In this document: positions 48,401 through 56,638 of the stretch, piece after piece | Position numbering within the stretch: the stretch's first letter is position 1 | Layout of the letters: every line of letters starts with the position of its first letter | DNA from: Petrolisthes cinctipes | Lineage: Eukaryota; Arthropoda; Malacostraca; Decapoda; Porcellanidae | Direction: 5' to 3' | Length of the DNA stretch: 64,000 nt | Assembly: GCA_033782935.1 (NCBI GenBank) | Contig: JAWQEG010001348.1 | Coordinates: 62,001-126,000 of the forward strand | Translations under genes and position numbers: made by a program | Notes under the pieces: generated by a model | Database searches by the model: none | Seen by the model: the letters and a program-made list of their open reading frames with translations, nothing else | Told to the model about the DNA's origin: nothing

Positions 48401-50428
48401 AGTTACTTGAGAGGAGCATGTGGACTTATTAGGTGGGATGAAAAAAGTAATGAGATTGTGTATGAGAGATGTGATATGAATGAGAAGGCAATTGGTATAG
48501 AGTGTGGGGTGGTTGAGAGAGTGAAGCGTAATACATTGAAGTGGTTTGGACATGTGGAGAGAATGCAAGGTGAGGAGTTTGTTAAGAAGATGTATGGAAG
48601 TGAAGTTGTGGGACCTGGTGTGAGAGGCAGATCCCCTGTTAAATGGCAGAACAGAGTGGAAGAGTATGTAAAGGAGAGAAACATGAGGGGCAGAGGAGGG
48701 CTGGACCTCAAGCTGTCTGGCCAAGCAGCCCCGAGCTCCTGAGGAAGGCCATGGCCTGAACCGGGCTTTTCCACAGTGCCCTCAGAGAGTGTATTTTGTG
48801 TTGTTGGCGAGTGTGGTTGTGTGCATTGAAGTTTTCCATAATGTGTTCAATAGAATGGGGTGCTGTGTTGCATCCCGGACAGGCATCTACAATGGCTCCA
48901 TCCAGCTTCTGATATGTCAGGAGGGCAGGAGTGTTGGAACAGGGAAAACTGGAGACACTTCTGCCATGGCCACCCCCTTGGGGGAGTTCCCGGAGAGAGC
49001 GAGGTGTCAGAGCTATAGATAGTGCCGAGAAAGTTGCATTAACAGTAGCACCACAAGATTTTGTTCAAGCCAGTGTTTACTGGTTGCTGGATTGGCCAAT
49101 ACAATAGATGAATTGGAGGTGAGCTTAAATAAATGTAAGAGTAGCACATTTCTTTACTTTTTTTTTTCTATGTCTGAGTCCTTCACCCCTTAGAAAAAAA
49201 AAAAAGAGAATAAGTTTCTTTACCCCCCTGGCGAGAGTTAGGTCGAAGTCGTGGTTGGATATGGACTAGACGAACAAAAATGGACCAGTTCATAAAGTTC
49301 GGATGATGCTTCATGTCACGGTAGGTGTTCACTTGAATACAACAAATTTTACGCCGTCATGAGATTCCGACTCCCAATGTTCGTTTGTTTGGCCCGTCTC
49401 CAACCACAACTTCGACCTCATTCTCGCCATGGGGGTAAAGAAACTTATGCTCATGACTGTACATATTGACGCCCTGTTTTCTCATGGAAAGTTCACTTAA
49501 GTCTGGCCAAAGAAAAATTTTAACACCTTCACACCTCATTTGGGGCAGAATGGGCAGTCTCAGAGGAGTTTGGCAAGCAAGGGAATTTTTTATTCTCTTT
49601 CCCTCACTATAAAATGTCTTTTTAAGTTTTAAATATTGTAAATGTATTAAAAAAAATTTAACAGTGCACTGAGAAGCGTCTCTGATATAAGCATGTATTG
49701 CACATAATTATCCTCCTTTCCGGTGGCCAGTTCAAGCAGGCAACATGGCACATATGTTGGAGATGAAGTGAAAGAGGATTTGGTGAGGGTGTTAGTGGAT
49801 GCCGCAACATTCCCTGACACAGCTGCTGGCAAGGAAAGCATTATCAAGGTCAAACTCACCAACCAGGACACAGACACTCGCACCGTAAGTAATGTACCGA
49901 AGTCCTAATGATAGTTTACAATTCAGTGAGTGTCTAGTAGCTCTAGGAAATCAATTCTATACTGTAGAATTAAGTACAATGTGTTGAACTGCACTGTTTC
50001 TTTCAATGAAGGTCTATAGGTTGGAGAAAATATCAGTCAATGCAAGATAATTTAATCAAGTGAGGAAAATTACTTACCCTTAAAAGATAAGTAACACAGT
50101 TCTTTCAATGTGTAAAGGCTGAAGAGTACTCTATCCTCATATTGTTTCAAAACTACAGAATAATAATGAAAGAATGATTCGGTACTTTCCTCTGTTTTAT
50201 CAGGACTACCATAAAATTAATGTTCATTTACAGGTGCGATCAGCAGTAACTCCAGGGGCCTTCTTCCTACGTCACCCCGAGTTTCAGGTGAAGTCAGGCC
50301 ATTTCTCCAGTCTGCCAGTTTACTTTAGGCCAAGTCAGCCTGGTCTTCACACTGCCCAGCTCCACCTCACCATCCTTGCCACCAATACCAAACACACTGT
50401 CCAGCTCTCAGGCATGGCCATGGGATAA
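21072..50428 (+). CDS. CEP192: CEP192 / Spd-2 centrosomal scaffold protein, 29 coding exons
   Basis: Exons: 21072-21190, 22000-22138, 23790-23889, 24436-24492, 24932-25078, 25892-25996, 26352-26541, 26830-26979, 27409-27495, 28008-28128, 28635-28737, 30457-32655, 32861-32985, 33624-33890, 34109-34255, 34574-34748, 35000-35097, 35511-35767, 39905-40094, 40442-40606, 41086-41238, 43614-43785, 44091-44289, 45374-45545, 46226-46341, 47074-47494, 47894-48147, 49731-49884, 50234-50428. All are GT-AG with matching phases and sum to 6777 nt (2258 aa plus TAA). Human CEP192 is ~2500 aa. It recruits PLK4, Aurora A and PLK1 and builds the pericentriolar material. Diagnostic stretches recalled from the vertebrate protein: SETLGTLG then NFGTTVHSP (Spd-2 domain), VPEQVSLG...NPHPRW, IPLQGYGG...NTGSR, GDEILRQRYKR, and a matching final module. 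The start ATG has a good context (AAAAATGG), but its frame stays open upstream, so an earlier start remains possible. Confidence 0.95.
22750..23461. mobile_element. ~710-bp element with ~55-bp inverted ends, CEP192 intron 2
   Basis: The arms share AGTCGGGACAAACTAACAAT (one mismatch) and CTCAATAGGCC in inverse orientation (22773-22810 and 23405-23438). They probably extend out to CCAG at both edges. The interior holds a GC-richer stretch and no clear transposase. The target duplication is not resolved. Long ends suggest a Tc1/mariner relative. Confidence 0.75.
25079..25230. repeat. AT, ATT and poly-T microsatellite, CEP192 intron 5
   Basis: An (AT)n run, then (ATT)n, then a T run of about 40, ending at 25229 just before the inverted end of the element at 25231. 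The same ATT-then-T order occurs on the other side of that element. Confidence 0.9.
25231..25818. mobile_element. pogo/Tigger-like MITE, CEP192 intron 5
   Basis: The left end CAGTAAAAGTCCTGTCTTTC and GGCACC mirrors the right end (complement of GGATGCCGAAAGACTGGACACT). TA precedes CAGT. An inner pair (gccgaatcattggataatt / cgaataattatcag) adds to the symmetry. CAGT ends with TA targets are typical of pogo/Tigger elements. Confidence 0.65.
25856..25891 (+). promoter_or_regulatory. 33-T polypyrimidine tract and acceptor of CEP192 exon 6
   Basis: An ATT microsatellite runs into 33 consecutive T, then CAG at 25889-25891 and exon 6. The splice-acceptor tract is therefore a homopolymer that will vary in length by slippage. 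Confidence 0.85.
28008..28737 (+). CDS. CEP192: CEP192 exons 10-11, Spd-2 domain
   Basis: Exons 28008-28128 and 28635-28737 encode EEYLRSRSETLGTLGSRENR joined to PNFGTTVHSP. This mirrors the vertebrate run of LSLGEFFAQRSEALGCLGG followed by PSFGYFIRSP, as I recall it. This is the most conserved part of the N-terminal half of Spd-2/CEP192 proteins. The junction is phase 0 between Arg and Pro. A proline run (PPPPRPPR) follows directly. Confidence 0.9.
28738..29964. other. CEP192 intron 11, first part
   Basis: No gene. Early on, a Thr/Leu/Ser-rich open frame (to 28943) is a read-through of the exon; it ends without family features. The rest is AT-rich. Confidence 0.5.
29965..30209 (+). mobile_element. 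RTE-like LINE 3' end with (AGAT)n tail, CEP192 intron 11
   Basis: gaagtcgtgggacctggtgt through ttcccggagggaacgaggtg matches the element at 48.3-49.0 kb. It ends in a tatagatagatagatagata microsatellite. Contains stops. Confidence 0.8.
30457..32655 (+). CDS. CEP192: CEP192 exon 12, 733-codon central exon
   Basis: 2199 nt open, phase 1 in and phase 1 out, so it can be skipped without shifting the frame. It holds one predicted helical segment (about 31.05-31.30 kb: SSLLQRTLDMERSL, KVDVEKITSLLKEAQ, LSTEVLNLRQQKEALRAR), which resembles the conserved helical stretch in the middle of vertebrate CEP192. After it come short Ser-rich repeats (KSPKRIM, HSSDRNM, QSSVRKM, HSSEKKL) and a long Ser/Thr/His/Pro-rich disordered region. 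Serine-proline and basic-Ser sites are dense, which fits a mitotic kinase substrate; that is inference. Confidence 0.9.
32861..35767 (+). CDS. CEP192: CEP192 exons 13-18, first ASH/MSP-like modules
   Basis: Six exons (32861-32985, 33624-33890, 34109-34255, 34574-34748, 35000-35097, 35511-35767) encode beta-sandwich repeats of the ASH/MSP type. Landmarks are LGMATYTTFTLHNPHPRW, YFLEPGGTCEAKLGVCG, ILDFGVVAEGCVVSRQVTL and ITLKSSSTFPLRVSLAV. In family members these modules serve as assembly surfaces for the centriole and pericentriolar material. The order matches the vertebrate protein. Confidence 0.92.
33100..33560. repeat. low-complexity taatagtaatag-rich stretch, CEP192 intron 13
   Basis: Irregular repetition of taatag/aatagtaa over ~400 bp with no coding signal and no inverted ends. 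Confidence 0.6.
35789..36750. mobile_element. 962-bp Tc1/mariner-type element with TA duplication, CEP192 intron 18
   Basis: The ends CACTCACTCCAAAAAGTATC and GGGCCAC are matched in inverse at 36724-36750 with one mismatch. TA flanks both sides (35787-35788 and 36751-36752). No intact transposase. A short frame at 36381 (MECSQATRGVIIALND) looks like the start of a Tc1-type DNA-binding region, so this may be an internally deleted copy of an autonomous element. Confidence 0.9.
37099..37214. repeat. (AC)n and (CT)n microsatellites
   Basis: About 24 bp of AC repeat near 37107-37130 and ~20 bp of CT repeat near 37195-37214, in CEP192 intron 18 between two DNA transposon remnants. Confidence 0.9.
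37478..38650 (-). pseudogene. broken DDE (Tc1/IS630-type) transposase gene, CEP192 intron 18
   Basis: Minus-strand pieces in order are: an N-terminal helical/DNA-binding piece (38625-38287; VRSPSAKQKRSALVMDN); a catalytic piece with YEVYFDEMWVNQN and GARFIIVHASGANGFVPGD (about 38280-38000); a piece from 37936 with LRLPPYHSHLNPIELIWAQV (third acidic residue in NPIE); and a C-terminal tail to 37478. The frame breaks near the second Asp (about 37980), where a short insertion introduces a stop, and again between 37676 and 37672. A Tc1/mariner-type integrase fold is clear; activity is not possible as it stands. Confidence 0.8.
38820..39080. repeat. aat/gat-rich low-complexity stretch
   Basis: Irregular (AAT)n and (GAT/GCT)n runs downstream of the broken transposase; no coding evidence. 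Confidence 0.6.
39190..39256. mobile_element. terminal fragment of a Charlie-like hAT element
   Basis: gtggtgtgccgcaaacattt and tgtgccgtgagatgaaaaag, then gttgaaaaacact, resemble the 3' ends of Charlie-type hAT elements as I remember them. Only one end is present. Confidence 0.45.
39905..41238 (+). CDS. CEP192: CEP192 exons 19-21, central ASH modules
   Basis: Exons 39905-40094, 40442-40606 and 41086-41238 continue the ASH chain after a 4.1-kb transposon-filled intron. The first completes the preceding module (YLVIRIEPEGMDFEISIAG), the second carries SRLVFGTVAVGGSSGQKLVL and SLTILGSEDFQ, and the third ends in a strand RSITNPFKCR. Phases are 1-0, 0-0 and 0-0. Confidence 0.92.
41250..43213 (+). 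mobile_element. jockey-like LINE, 5'-truncated, CEP192 intron 21
   Basis: Reverse-transcriptase blocks in shifting frames: FAGQSSNIRSF, MSPTLFNLYMHDLP, then IASYAADITLACTH where active elements have YADD (here AAD), and YIRSVMDYASPAWASNL. After a nested insertion (about 42055-42815) the C-terminus resumes with PLSIKHIIEDCNAHNH. The 3' end is ggacagcttgaggaac-like DNA (aggaacttcaactactacta). Several frameshifts; dead. Two further tails lie at 48.7 and 56.1 kb. Confidence 0.85.
42055..42815 (-). mobile_element. PIF/Harbinger fragment nested in the LINE
   Basis: A minus-strand frame 42670-42425 reads RRRRRIWSRQLLLERPLPEH and SYHGAYHMTPDTFEEFL, the N-terminal pattern of Harbinger transposases. 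The edges carry a similar inverted GGGTATTCTC / GGGATTCTCAC. The catalytic domain is absent, so this is a deletion derivative. It interrupts the LINE between its RT and C-terminal parts and is therefore younger. Confidence 0.7.
43614..46341 (+). CDS. CEP192: CEP192 exons 22-25, signature ASH modules
   Basis: Exons 43614-43785, 44091-44289, 45374-45545 and 46226-46341. IPLQGYGGQGKLSI and TPFVNTGSRTIFVK, then TPSDISVQPSRFVLGPEKES and HVITGDEILRQRYKR, are close to vertebrate CEP192 (IPLSGYGG, NTGSRAAFVK, GGDEISRQQYRR from memory). They are the strongest single identification in the gene. The last exon ends with an acidic linker. Confidence 0.95.
44290..45373. other. CEP192 intron 23, nothing recognised
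   Basis: AT-rich and unstructured; no element ends or open frames of note. Confidence 0.5.
46342..47073. other. CEP192 intron 25, unassigned, possibly old repeat
   Basis: Pyrimidine-rich, GC-richer than the neighbouring introns in its middle (46.45-46.75 kb), which suggests an old insertion in minus orientation. I cannot place it in a family. Confidence 0.3.
47074..50428 (+). CDS. CEP192: CEP192 exons 26-29, C-terminal modules and stop
   Basis: Exons 47074-47494, 47894-48147, 49731-49884 and 50234-50428. A Thr/Pro linker precedes SWNVVPPSLVIPASDTTPRE, which parallels the vertebrate WTVLPEHLILVAP module. The last exon (FFLRHPEFQVKSGHFSSLPV, then YFRPSQPGLH and LSGMAMG before TAA) aligns with the final 65 residues of vertebrate CEP192, including the last few residues, so the 3' end is secure. 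Exon 27 adds a Ser/Pro-rich insert of ~60 aa. Confidence 0.93.
47580..47800. mobile_element. SINE-tail-like block, CEP192 intron 26
   Basis: ctccccagtattcctacttg then tcgtaaagggcaactgaaag resembles the GTCGTAAxAGGCGACTAAAAGG block common in invertebrate SINE/LINE tails. There is no clear tRNA-like head. Confidence 0.35.
48301..49019 (+). mobile_element. RTE-like LINE C-terminal region, CEP192 intron 27
   Basis: Reads PTFTYASET near the start, then an open frame at 48398-48742: MSYLRGACGLIRWDEKSNEI, LKWFGHVERMQGEEF, VRGRSPVKWQNRVEEY. This is the usual C-terminal sequence of RTE-type LINE proteins. The 3' end (ttcccggagagagcgaggtg) matches 30.1-30.2 kb. A jockey-like LINE tail in reverse orientation splits the 3' part (48706-48927). 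Confidence 0.85.
48706..48927 (-). mobile_element. jockey-like LINE 3' tail nested in the RTE-like LINE
   Basis: The complement of 42.95-43.2 kb (ctcaagctgtctggccaagc ... ggtgctgtgttgcatc ... cttctgatatgtcag). It lies between gagggctgga and gggcaggagtgttggaac of the host element, and the 30.1-kb copy lacks it. The insertion is therefore younger than the RTE-like copy. Confidence 0.75.
49210..49448. mobile_element. 239-bp foldback MITE, CEP192 intron 27
   Basis: Inverted arms of ~50 bp: ATAAGTTTCTTTACCCC at 49210 and its exact complement at the right edge, continuing with GGCGAGAGTTAGGTCGAAGT (few mismatches). Non-coding. The target duplication is hidden in the palindromic edges. Confidence 0.8.
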
Positions 50429-50756
50429 ACAAAGTCCTAATTTGTACACACTAACCATCTCATCACCACCAACGTTCTTCACATCATCAATCTCACAGGC
50501 TTGGCTAAGCAAAGTGCTATTGGTTTTGACACTGAAATTTACTCTTGAATCATAGATACAGTTCTTGGCATATACAGTATTGAGTACCGCAGCTACTCTG
50601 TATGACGAATCGGTAATCTGTATATTGCCAGGCACTAATTCATGATGGAGTGGTCACAAACAAAAAGGCTTCTTACTGCTGTCTTTCTTGCCAAGTCATG
50701 CCATTCTCTGCCATACACCTAATACTGTACATGAGCCACTGTACCACTATTTCCTT

Positions 50757-50930
50757 AGGCCCCGTACACACGATTAAGCACTGCGCTTATTTCTCTCGCT
50801 TCTTTAGCAGTGTTACCAGATGGAGCAGTTCCAGGCAAGCTCCACACATTGATGGCCGCCATCCACCTACCAAGTGTATGTATTGGAACTGGTTTGGTAA
50901 CAATGTTTGCTCAATTGTGTGGACAGGGCA
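50757..50930. mobile_element. short MITE (family of 1668-1854) in the CEP192 3' UTR
   Basis: The left end GGCCCCGTACACACGATTAA and a right end complementary to TGCCCTGTCCACACAATTGA are imperfect mirror images. The interior shares CAGTGTTACCAGATGGAG with 3516-3634. Confidence 0.65.
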
Positions 50931-51120
50931 GAAGTCACCCTATACAGTGCCAAAACTCTATTCTCATAACTTTGTACTAATCAGAATAACATAGGGGATT
51001 AAGATTGTGTTTTGAAAAGTGACAAGAGATGCAAAATGTTCAATTTTACATTCATCTACCCCTCAATTAGAATATTGTTTGTAGAAGATTCAGCGGAATT
51101 GGGATATGTTTCTTGATACC

Positions 51121-51126
51121 AATAAA
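51121..51126 (+). terminator. candidate poly(A) signal for CEP192
   Basis: First AATAAA seen after the CEP192 stop, about 0.7 kb downstream. A MITE (50757-50930) would lie inside this 3' UTR. No transcript evidence. Confidence 0.4.
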
Positions 51127-51633
51127 TGGTAAATTTATGAATGAATGCATATTAGTCTATAGGTATATTTCTCATTTGTTATTGAACAGCTAATCTTGTT
51201 AATACCAGATCAGGGTTATCATGCTACTACAGAATGTATTATGATGGAGACTGGAACTTTTCTGAAACTGTGCATTCTGACTCTTAATCATTAAGAATAT
51301 CATTACCAATATGCTGTGATAATGATTATGCTGATCATGTTCTCTGTAAAATCCTGTTGTAGGGAATTATAGTATTTTAATTTCTTTAGTTGTACTCAAG
51401 ATTATCCAATTTATAGCTTCTTGAACTAGTTATTACATTTTGTAGTGAAGTAAAAGTGTCTTGGCCTGTTGGGAAATAGAAGTTTCTTTGTATATATTTT
51501 AAACACTTGTGAAATTCCTACAATATACAATGATACATATTTTGTTTGCATAATAGTCAAGCCACCTTCCATGGATGGATAGTGCATCTGAAGGTTGGTA
51601 GTGCTAGAGAGGGAGAGTTTACATAATCATTAG

Positions 51634-52640
51634 CTTATATCTATCTACCATATAACTCCGACATTATGCTTCCTCCGGGAACTCCCCCAAAGGCAGCAAA
51701 GTCACTAATTCTCCCACCTTGCTTGGTCAAGCCCCCTCTCCCACTCACCTTTCTTCCATCATGTACTCTTCCACACTGTTCTCAGCTCTTGCCTGCAGCA
51801 CCTGCTTCATATATGTTTGGTGAAAATGGTAGAAATGCACTCTACCAAACTGGGCCATAAAGGTGAAGTAGGTCACCAAGGTTTCAGAGGGGCACTACCC
51901 CTCTCCCACCTGGGTTACATGCTGCAGAGAGGATTAAACCTGGCCCAAAGTGGAGCAAGGCAAATGCTCTACCAATACAAAATCAGGTGTCCAGCTCTTT
52001 GTGAAAATAGTTGTTCATGAACTGGGTTATTGGTAACAATATGCACACTAATAAATTTTCTTACGTTTATTTATTTAACATAAACAAGTTCCTGTCTAGT
52101 GGGTTAGAATAATGCCTGGTCAGCGTCGCACAATGCATCCTGTATAGTGTTGAATCCTGGATGTGACCAGGAATTTAAGTCCTTCATCCATTTCCAGCCC
52201 TTGTTTTCTTGCACTTACTCACCATTTTTACTATTTTCTCCTTTGCCTATATACGGTATTTAATTTATATATTCACCACCCTTGTTTCATCCATTCTCTC
52301 CATTTCTGAAAACTTTCTTCACATTTTAGTTGAGTTATTTTCCCATCCTATTGGCATTCATGAAAGGAAATTTTCTGACTATCAATTTTCCAAACTCCAC
52401 ACAGTTTTCAGCATATCTTCCCTATTTTGGTTATTTTTCTCAGCCATTGGTAGTGTGGATGTTGGTACCTTCTCATGTTACCCTCTCATGGTCTGTGTTC
52501 TTGGGCTTTTTCATATCGGGGTTTCGGTCTTCACAGCCACTCTCCTCTCATGTTATGCTATAGTTTTCTGTTTCCAGTGTTACCTCCAAATACTTGAATT
52601 CTACAACATTCCAGTTATCCTTTATTTTTGTTAAGGTGTC
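51634..52640 (-). mobile_element. fragmented RTE-like LINE in minus orientation
   Basis: 51634-51810 is the complement of the RTE-like 3' end (atctatctac tail, cctccgggaactccccc). Read on the minus strand, 52620-52210 gives WNVVEFKYL and further scraps of a LINE C-terminus with stops. The SINE at about 51865-52000 lies between the two parts. Confidence 0.6.
51865..52000 (-). mobile_element. tRNA-derived SINE, type C
   Basis: On the minus strand ATTGGTAGAGCATTTGCCTT is a good box A and CCAGGTTTAATCCTC a good box B at tRNA spacing. The body beyond is short and lacks an obvious tail. Confidence 0.6.
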
Positions 52641-53030
52641 CAGGTATAACAATAATTGTCATTCTCTAGTCCACAGGTATCCACTCTCCCAAACCAGTGG
52701 ATATATCCTCTTCAACCTTTCCTAGCATAGTCTACATTGTACTTTTATCATCTTTACAATCACTGCATCTACTCTTGGAGGTTGTTAACACTATAAGATT
52801 AAGAAAATAAATACTGTACCCCAAAAGTTGCTTTAACTTCACACCTAGGGAATATTGACAATACTGAATCTCTGCTGGTGTGGGGCGAGTACAAAATCTT
52901 ACAGCAAGTATGCTCTGTTAACTACATTGCGTAGTATTTCAAATGTCAAAACTTGTATTTGTTCATAAAATATTAAAAATTGTATATGCTATAATCTAGA
53001 CATGTAACATATATACATAACACGTTAGTA
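52641..53030. other. spacer between converging genes, nothing recognised
   Basis: AT-rich; no coding signal or repeat identified. Confidence 0.5.
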
Positions 53031-53524
53031 CAGTAGGTACGCATATTGCGTGCCTATTTGGGCGACAGAGGCGCTCGCTTATAAAGAAATGCTTTGTCTG
53101 AATACATGTTTATATGGGTTACACTTATGGGCTGCCTCCGACACTGACAATTTACAGACATCTTATACGCCGATATGCAGGGTACGGTACAGTACAGTAG
53201 TTGGTCATTGAGATTTGATTATGAGTCACTGTAGCAACAAAAAAAAAAAAAAATACTTGAAGTATGTGTGTGTGGTGTCTGGGGGGAGCGGCTGGTTGTA
53301 GGCTTGTAGCACGGGTTTGCGGGACAAGGGGAGCGGCTAGTGTCACGCAGAAACCGGTTTTAGACGTTCTTCGGGGAACGGCTGCGAATTTGGGCCACTC
53401 TTGGCCACAAAAATGCCTTCTGTGGAAACTATCGCGCATAAGATAATAAAAGGTGCTGATTTGGGGTTCATCGCGCATAAGGTGAATCGCTCGTTGAGAA
53501 CACGCTCAATAGGCAAACCTACTG
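53031..53524. mobile_element. 494-bp pogo/Tigger-like MITE with TA duplication
   Basis: Left end CAGTAGGTACGCATATTGCG; right end complement CAGTAGGTTTGCCTATTGAG; TA on both sides (53029-53030 and 53525-53526). The interior has palindromic GCGCGATAA/gcgcataa motifs and a poly-A run at 53237. No transposase. Confidence 0.75.
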
Positions 53525-53985
53525 TATACAAATATAAAAATATTATATAATGCACTAAATGAGATTACACAGCCATAAAATTATCAAGTAATTTACACAA
53601 TATAAAATTATGTCAGTGTCAACATACAGAAGAAATTAATACTGTGTAATGAGAATAATATATATATTCTGTCAGGTCACTGTTTGAGCTGTGATATTGG
53701 GATACAGCAAGAGATCATAATAATGCCTGAATATGGTATCCAGAAGACACCATGTCATATGATTTTGCTTTGTAGGATTAGTTAATTAAATCAATGGAAT
53801 AATTTTATATGGTACTCAAACTCATCCAATAGTCGCCCTAGTGTTTGATGACTAGAGTGCTGTTTATAATGCAGCGTCTCTCAGCATTCCTCCACATAAC
53901 AATTATGTTTTTTCAATCATATACTCATTGCTTTTCCTATCGTGTCCTGAAGGTTGCTGAGAAAAGTGTTCACTCACCCATATTA

Positions 53986-56638
53986 CTACTTATTTTCTAC
54001 GAGTGCATGTGAAGCAGTATGCAAGAGAGGATAGCGTACACCACCACAAATGCCGGCCCAGTCATCACTGTTGAGGTCCTCTAGCATCACCCCTGCCACA
54101 TCCTCTTCCATCACCCATGTCACCTGCAACAAAAATAGGTATCATTGTCCAGATTCTTATTTTCCTTTTCTGAGGGTGAGGTAGGTTCACATCAAGGAAA
54201 AGAAAGCAAGCATGGATTTACAGACATAATGCACATTGATATGAGTTGTGCACAAATTTACTCTTAAAGTCTATGGAATTCTCAGTTTCCTTCAATAGTT
54301 TTAGGTCAGAGGCAGGCAACCTCCGGCCTGCAAGAGTCGAGCTGCTTTTATCGTTTGGCCCGACACATTTGAATCTGGCCCGCCAGATACACTGAACCAC
54401 ACTACCGTTAAGTACCGTTACTGTATCACTTAGTGATGCCCCTACTAGTTTATTTTCACCTAGATCTGGGTTTCCCTGACATCACCAGGGTATGAAGTAC
54501 AACAATCATAGTTTTTTTGTTTGTTTTTTGACTGCCTCTCTTACTGCCAATGAATTACTAGTATTGATGATCACCAGTCTTTTTTTCTAAAATAATATCA
54601 TGTTTTAAAGGTAAAATATGGTTCTGGTTTGTTACATTACCATCATTTCGAAATACAGTACATGTCTCGTTAACTGTATTTAAGTTAAAAAAAACAAATT
54701 TCAACCTGGGTAACTTGTGTTTAATGTCATTGCCTCTGAGGAAGGAATTCGTACGTTTTGTAGAAGTAAAGGTACTGACGGCCGATTTCAAGCATATTAC
54801 TGCTTAGTTTGTTAATTTATATTAATTAATCTTTGTTATGTAAGGAAATAATTACACAAATCAAATATTTACATAGGAATTCCTTATTTCTTACACAGTA
54901 GTATATTTTTGGAAAGAAAATAAAAATACAGTATATATATTGCCCTTATTGTAATGATCACATCCGGCTCGAGGCATCAAAATGTTGCCCAACCCTGTTT
55001 TAGGTGTACACCTGCTTTTCCCACCCAACGTTGCTGGCAATGGGACAGCCAAAAATTTGACTCCGAAACCACAAGTGAACATGATTAGAAACACTCATCC
55101 CCTAGGCCCTAGAGAGAAGGGGAAACCAAAGGTGGTGTTTTGGTAGGGAAGGAGGGGTGGAGGCTACAGTAAGAGGTTGGATAAAAAGGTTTGCTCAGTT
55201 TCCTCCAATTTTATGTTCTTAAGATCTAAGGGGTGGTGAGGATAACTGTAGGCTGAGCATAGAAAAATGGTAGTGATGCTTGATGTCTATCACTAATCAG
55301 CCATCAAACAGAGATCAGTATACAGTATAATGTAAAGAGACAGTGTTTTATAAATAATGAACTTGTTATAGCAATTCCTTTCATTCCTACGCTGAGTAAG
55401 TCCTTGTATAAATCATGATACTGAAATGTCCTGGTGCTAGTTTAAGTGACGAGAGGGTACTTCAGCCAAACCAACAGGTCCATGAATGGTGCAGCGACAT
55501 GTGGCCTCACCACCTGATATAAAAGAAACTTTTGACCAAAGTAGTACATGAATTTATTTAGTTTCCATTACCCTAGAGATTGCTCTGTCATTTCCACTTA
55601 GTTTTCTCTGCTATTTTCTCATTGTGATCTATTGCCACATGGCCAACATTCCTTCCCATTACAATTATATTACACAGTAATCATGTTTAATACTTTTTGA
55701 GTGAGACTGGTGGGGTCTTCATAAGATATCCAGTCATTGTCCCTGGTGGCGTATGGAGCAAGGCGGCTAGAGTCATAATGTTGTGTGGCGCCCTCTTGTA
55801 GGAAGATGCAGGTCTCAGGGTATGTCATTGTGCCGTTGAACATCCCAGGCCCCTTTGCTGGGGACCCCACACTGTTCCACTCACTGGCCTTCAGTCTGTA
55901 AACAGTACCAGTTTTGCCATAACTTAACCTTTGGATGATGGTTTTCTTTTAACATATTATATCATCATATCTTTGTCCAAGTATTATATCTAAAATCTGA
56001 GTCATTGAATATGCAAAGACTGAATGAATTATTTCTTATTATTCTACAGTAATGAGAATTAAAAGCTCTCCCACCTCAACCAGTTTCCACAAACATACCC
56101 ATACACAGATCACTCATAGCTACTTTCAGTCAATCAAAAGCAACACTCGGCTGCTTGCATGAGGACAAAATCCACCTGACTGCTATGATGTGGGCACCAC
56201 CCAGCCCTTCTAAGCTATCAGAAGAGGTTGGATGGTGCCATCATGAGTGCCTATCCAGGATGCAAACCAGCACTCCACTCTCTTCTATTCATTAGAGAAG
56301 ACACATTCACAAACAACAGAATATACAATCCATGCGGGCTGTTTGGGCAGGTTGCTTAAGGAACATTAACAAAAACAACTGTTCAGCTCCAATGCTTTAG
56401 AAATTCTAACATGCCAACTCACTTCCAAGTGCGTCCAAAGGTTGAGATGCCCGCCACAAGCTGACTGCTGGGTAGACCAACTTTCAGCCAGTGACGGACA
56501 GCCCACTGGAGATTGAGTGTTTGCCAGTAGCCATGGTCATTTGGAGCAGGTCGCAAGGGGGCATTATGGCCAGTGAAGGGAAGTAACGGAGAGTACATGT
56601 GGAAGTTGTAGCATCTCACACTCACAAAGTCTACCAAC
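53986..56638 (-). CDS. GH18 gene exons 6-8: C-terminal half of the barrel
   Basis: Exons 56638-56423, 55895-55694 and 54123-53986. VRCYNFHMY stands where chitinases have MTYDxxG, so the conserved Asp is Asn here. GHNAPLRP, GISTFGRTW, GPGMFNGTMTYPETCIFL and DDWAGICGG...YPLL follow the normal order. In the last strand the usual Trp (VWSLDxDDF) is Glu (VMLEDLNSDDW). The protein stops right after the barrel. Confidence 0.88.

Noticed and set aside
48344..48774. Two overlapping minus-strand frames of 123-126 codons
   Set aside because: They are antisense shadows of the RTE-like LINE frame at 48398-48742.
52209..52634. 141-codon hydrophobic plus-strand frame resembling a membrane protein
   Set aside because: It is the antisense of a decayed LINE C-terminus (minus strand reads WNVVEFKYL) and has no membrane-protein family features.
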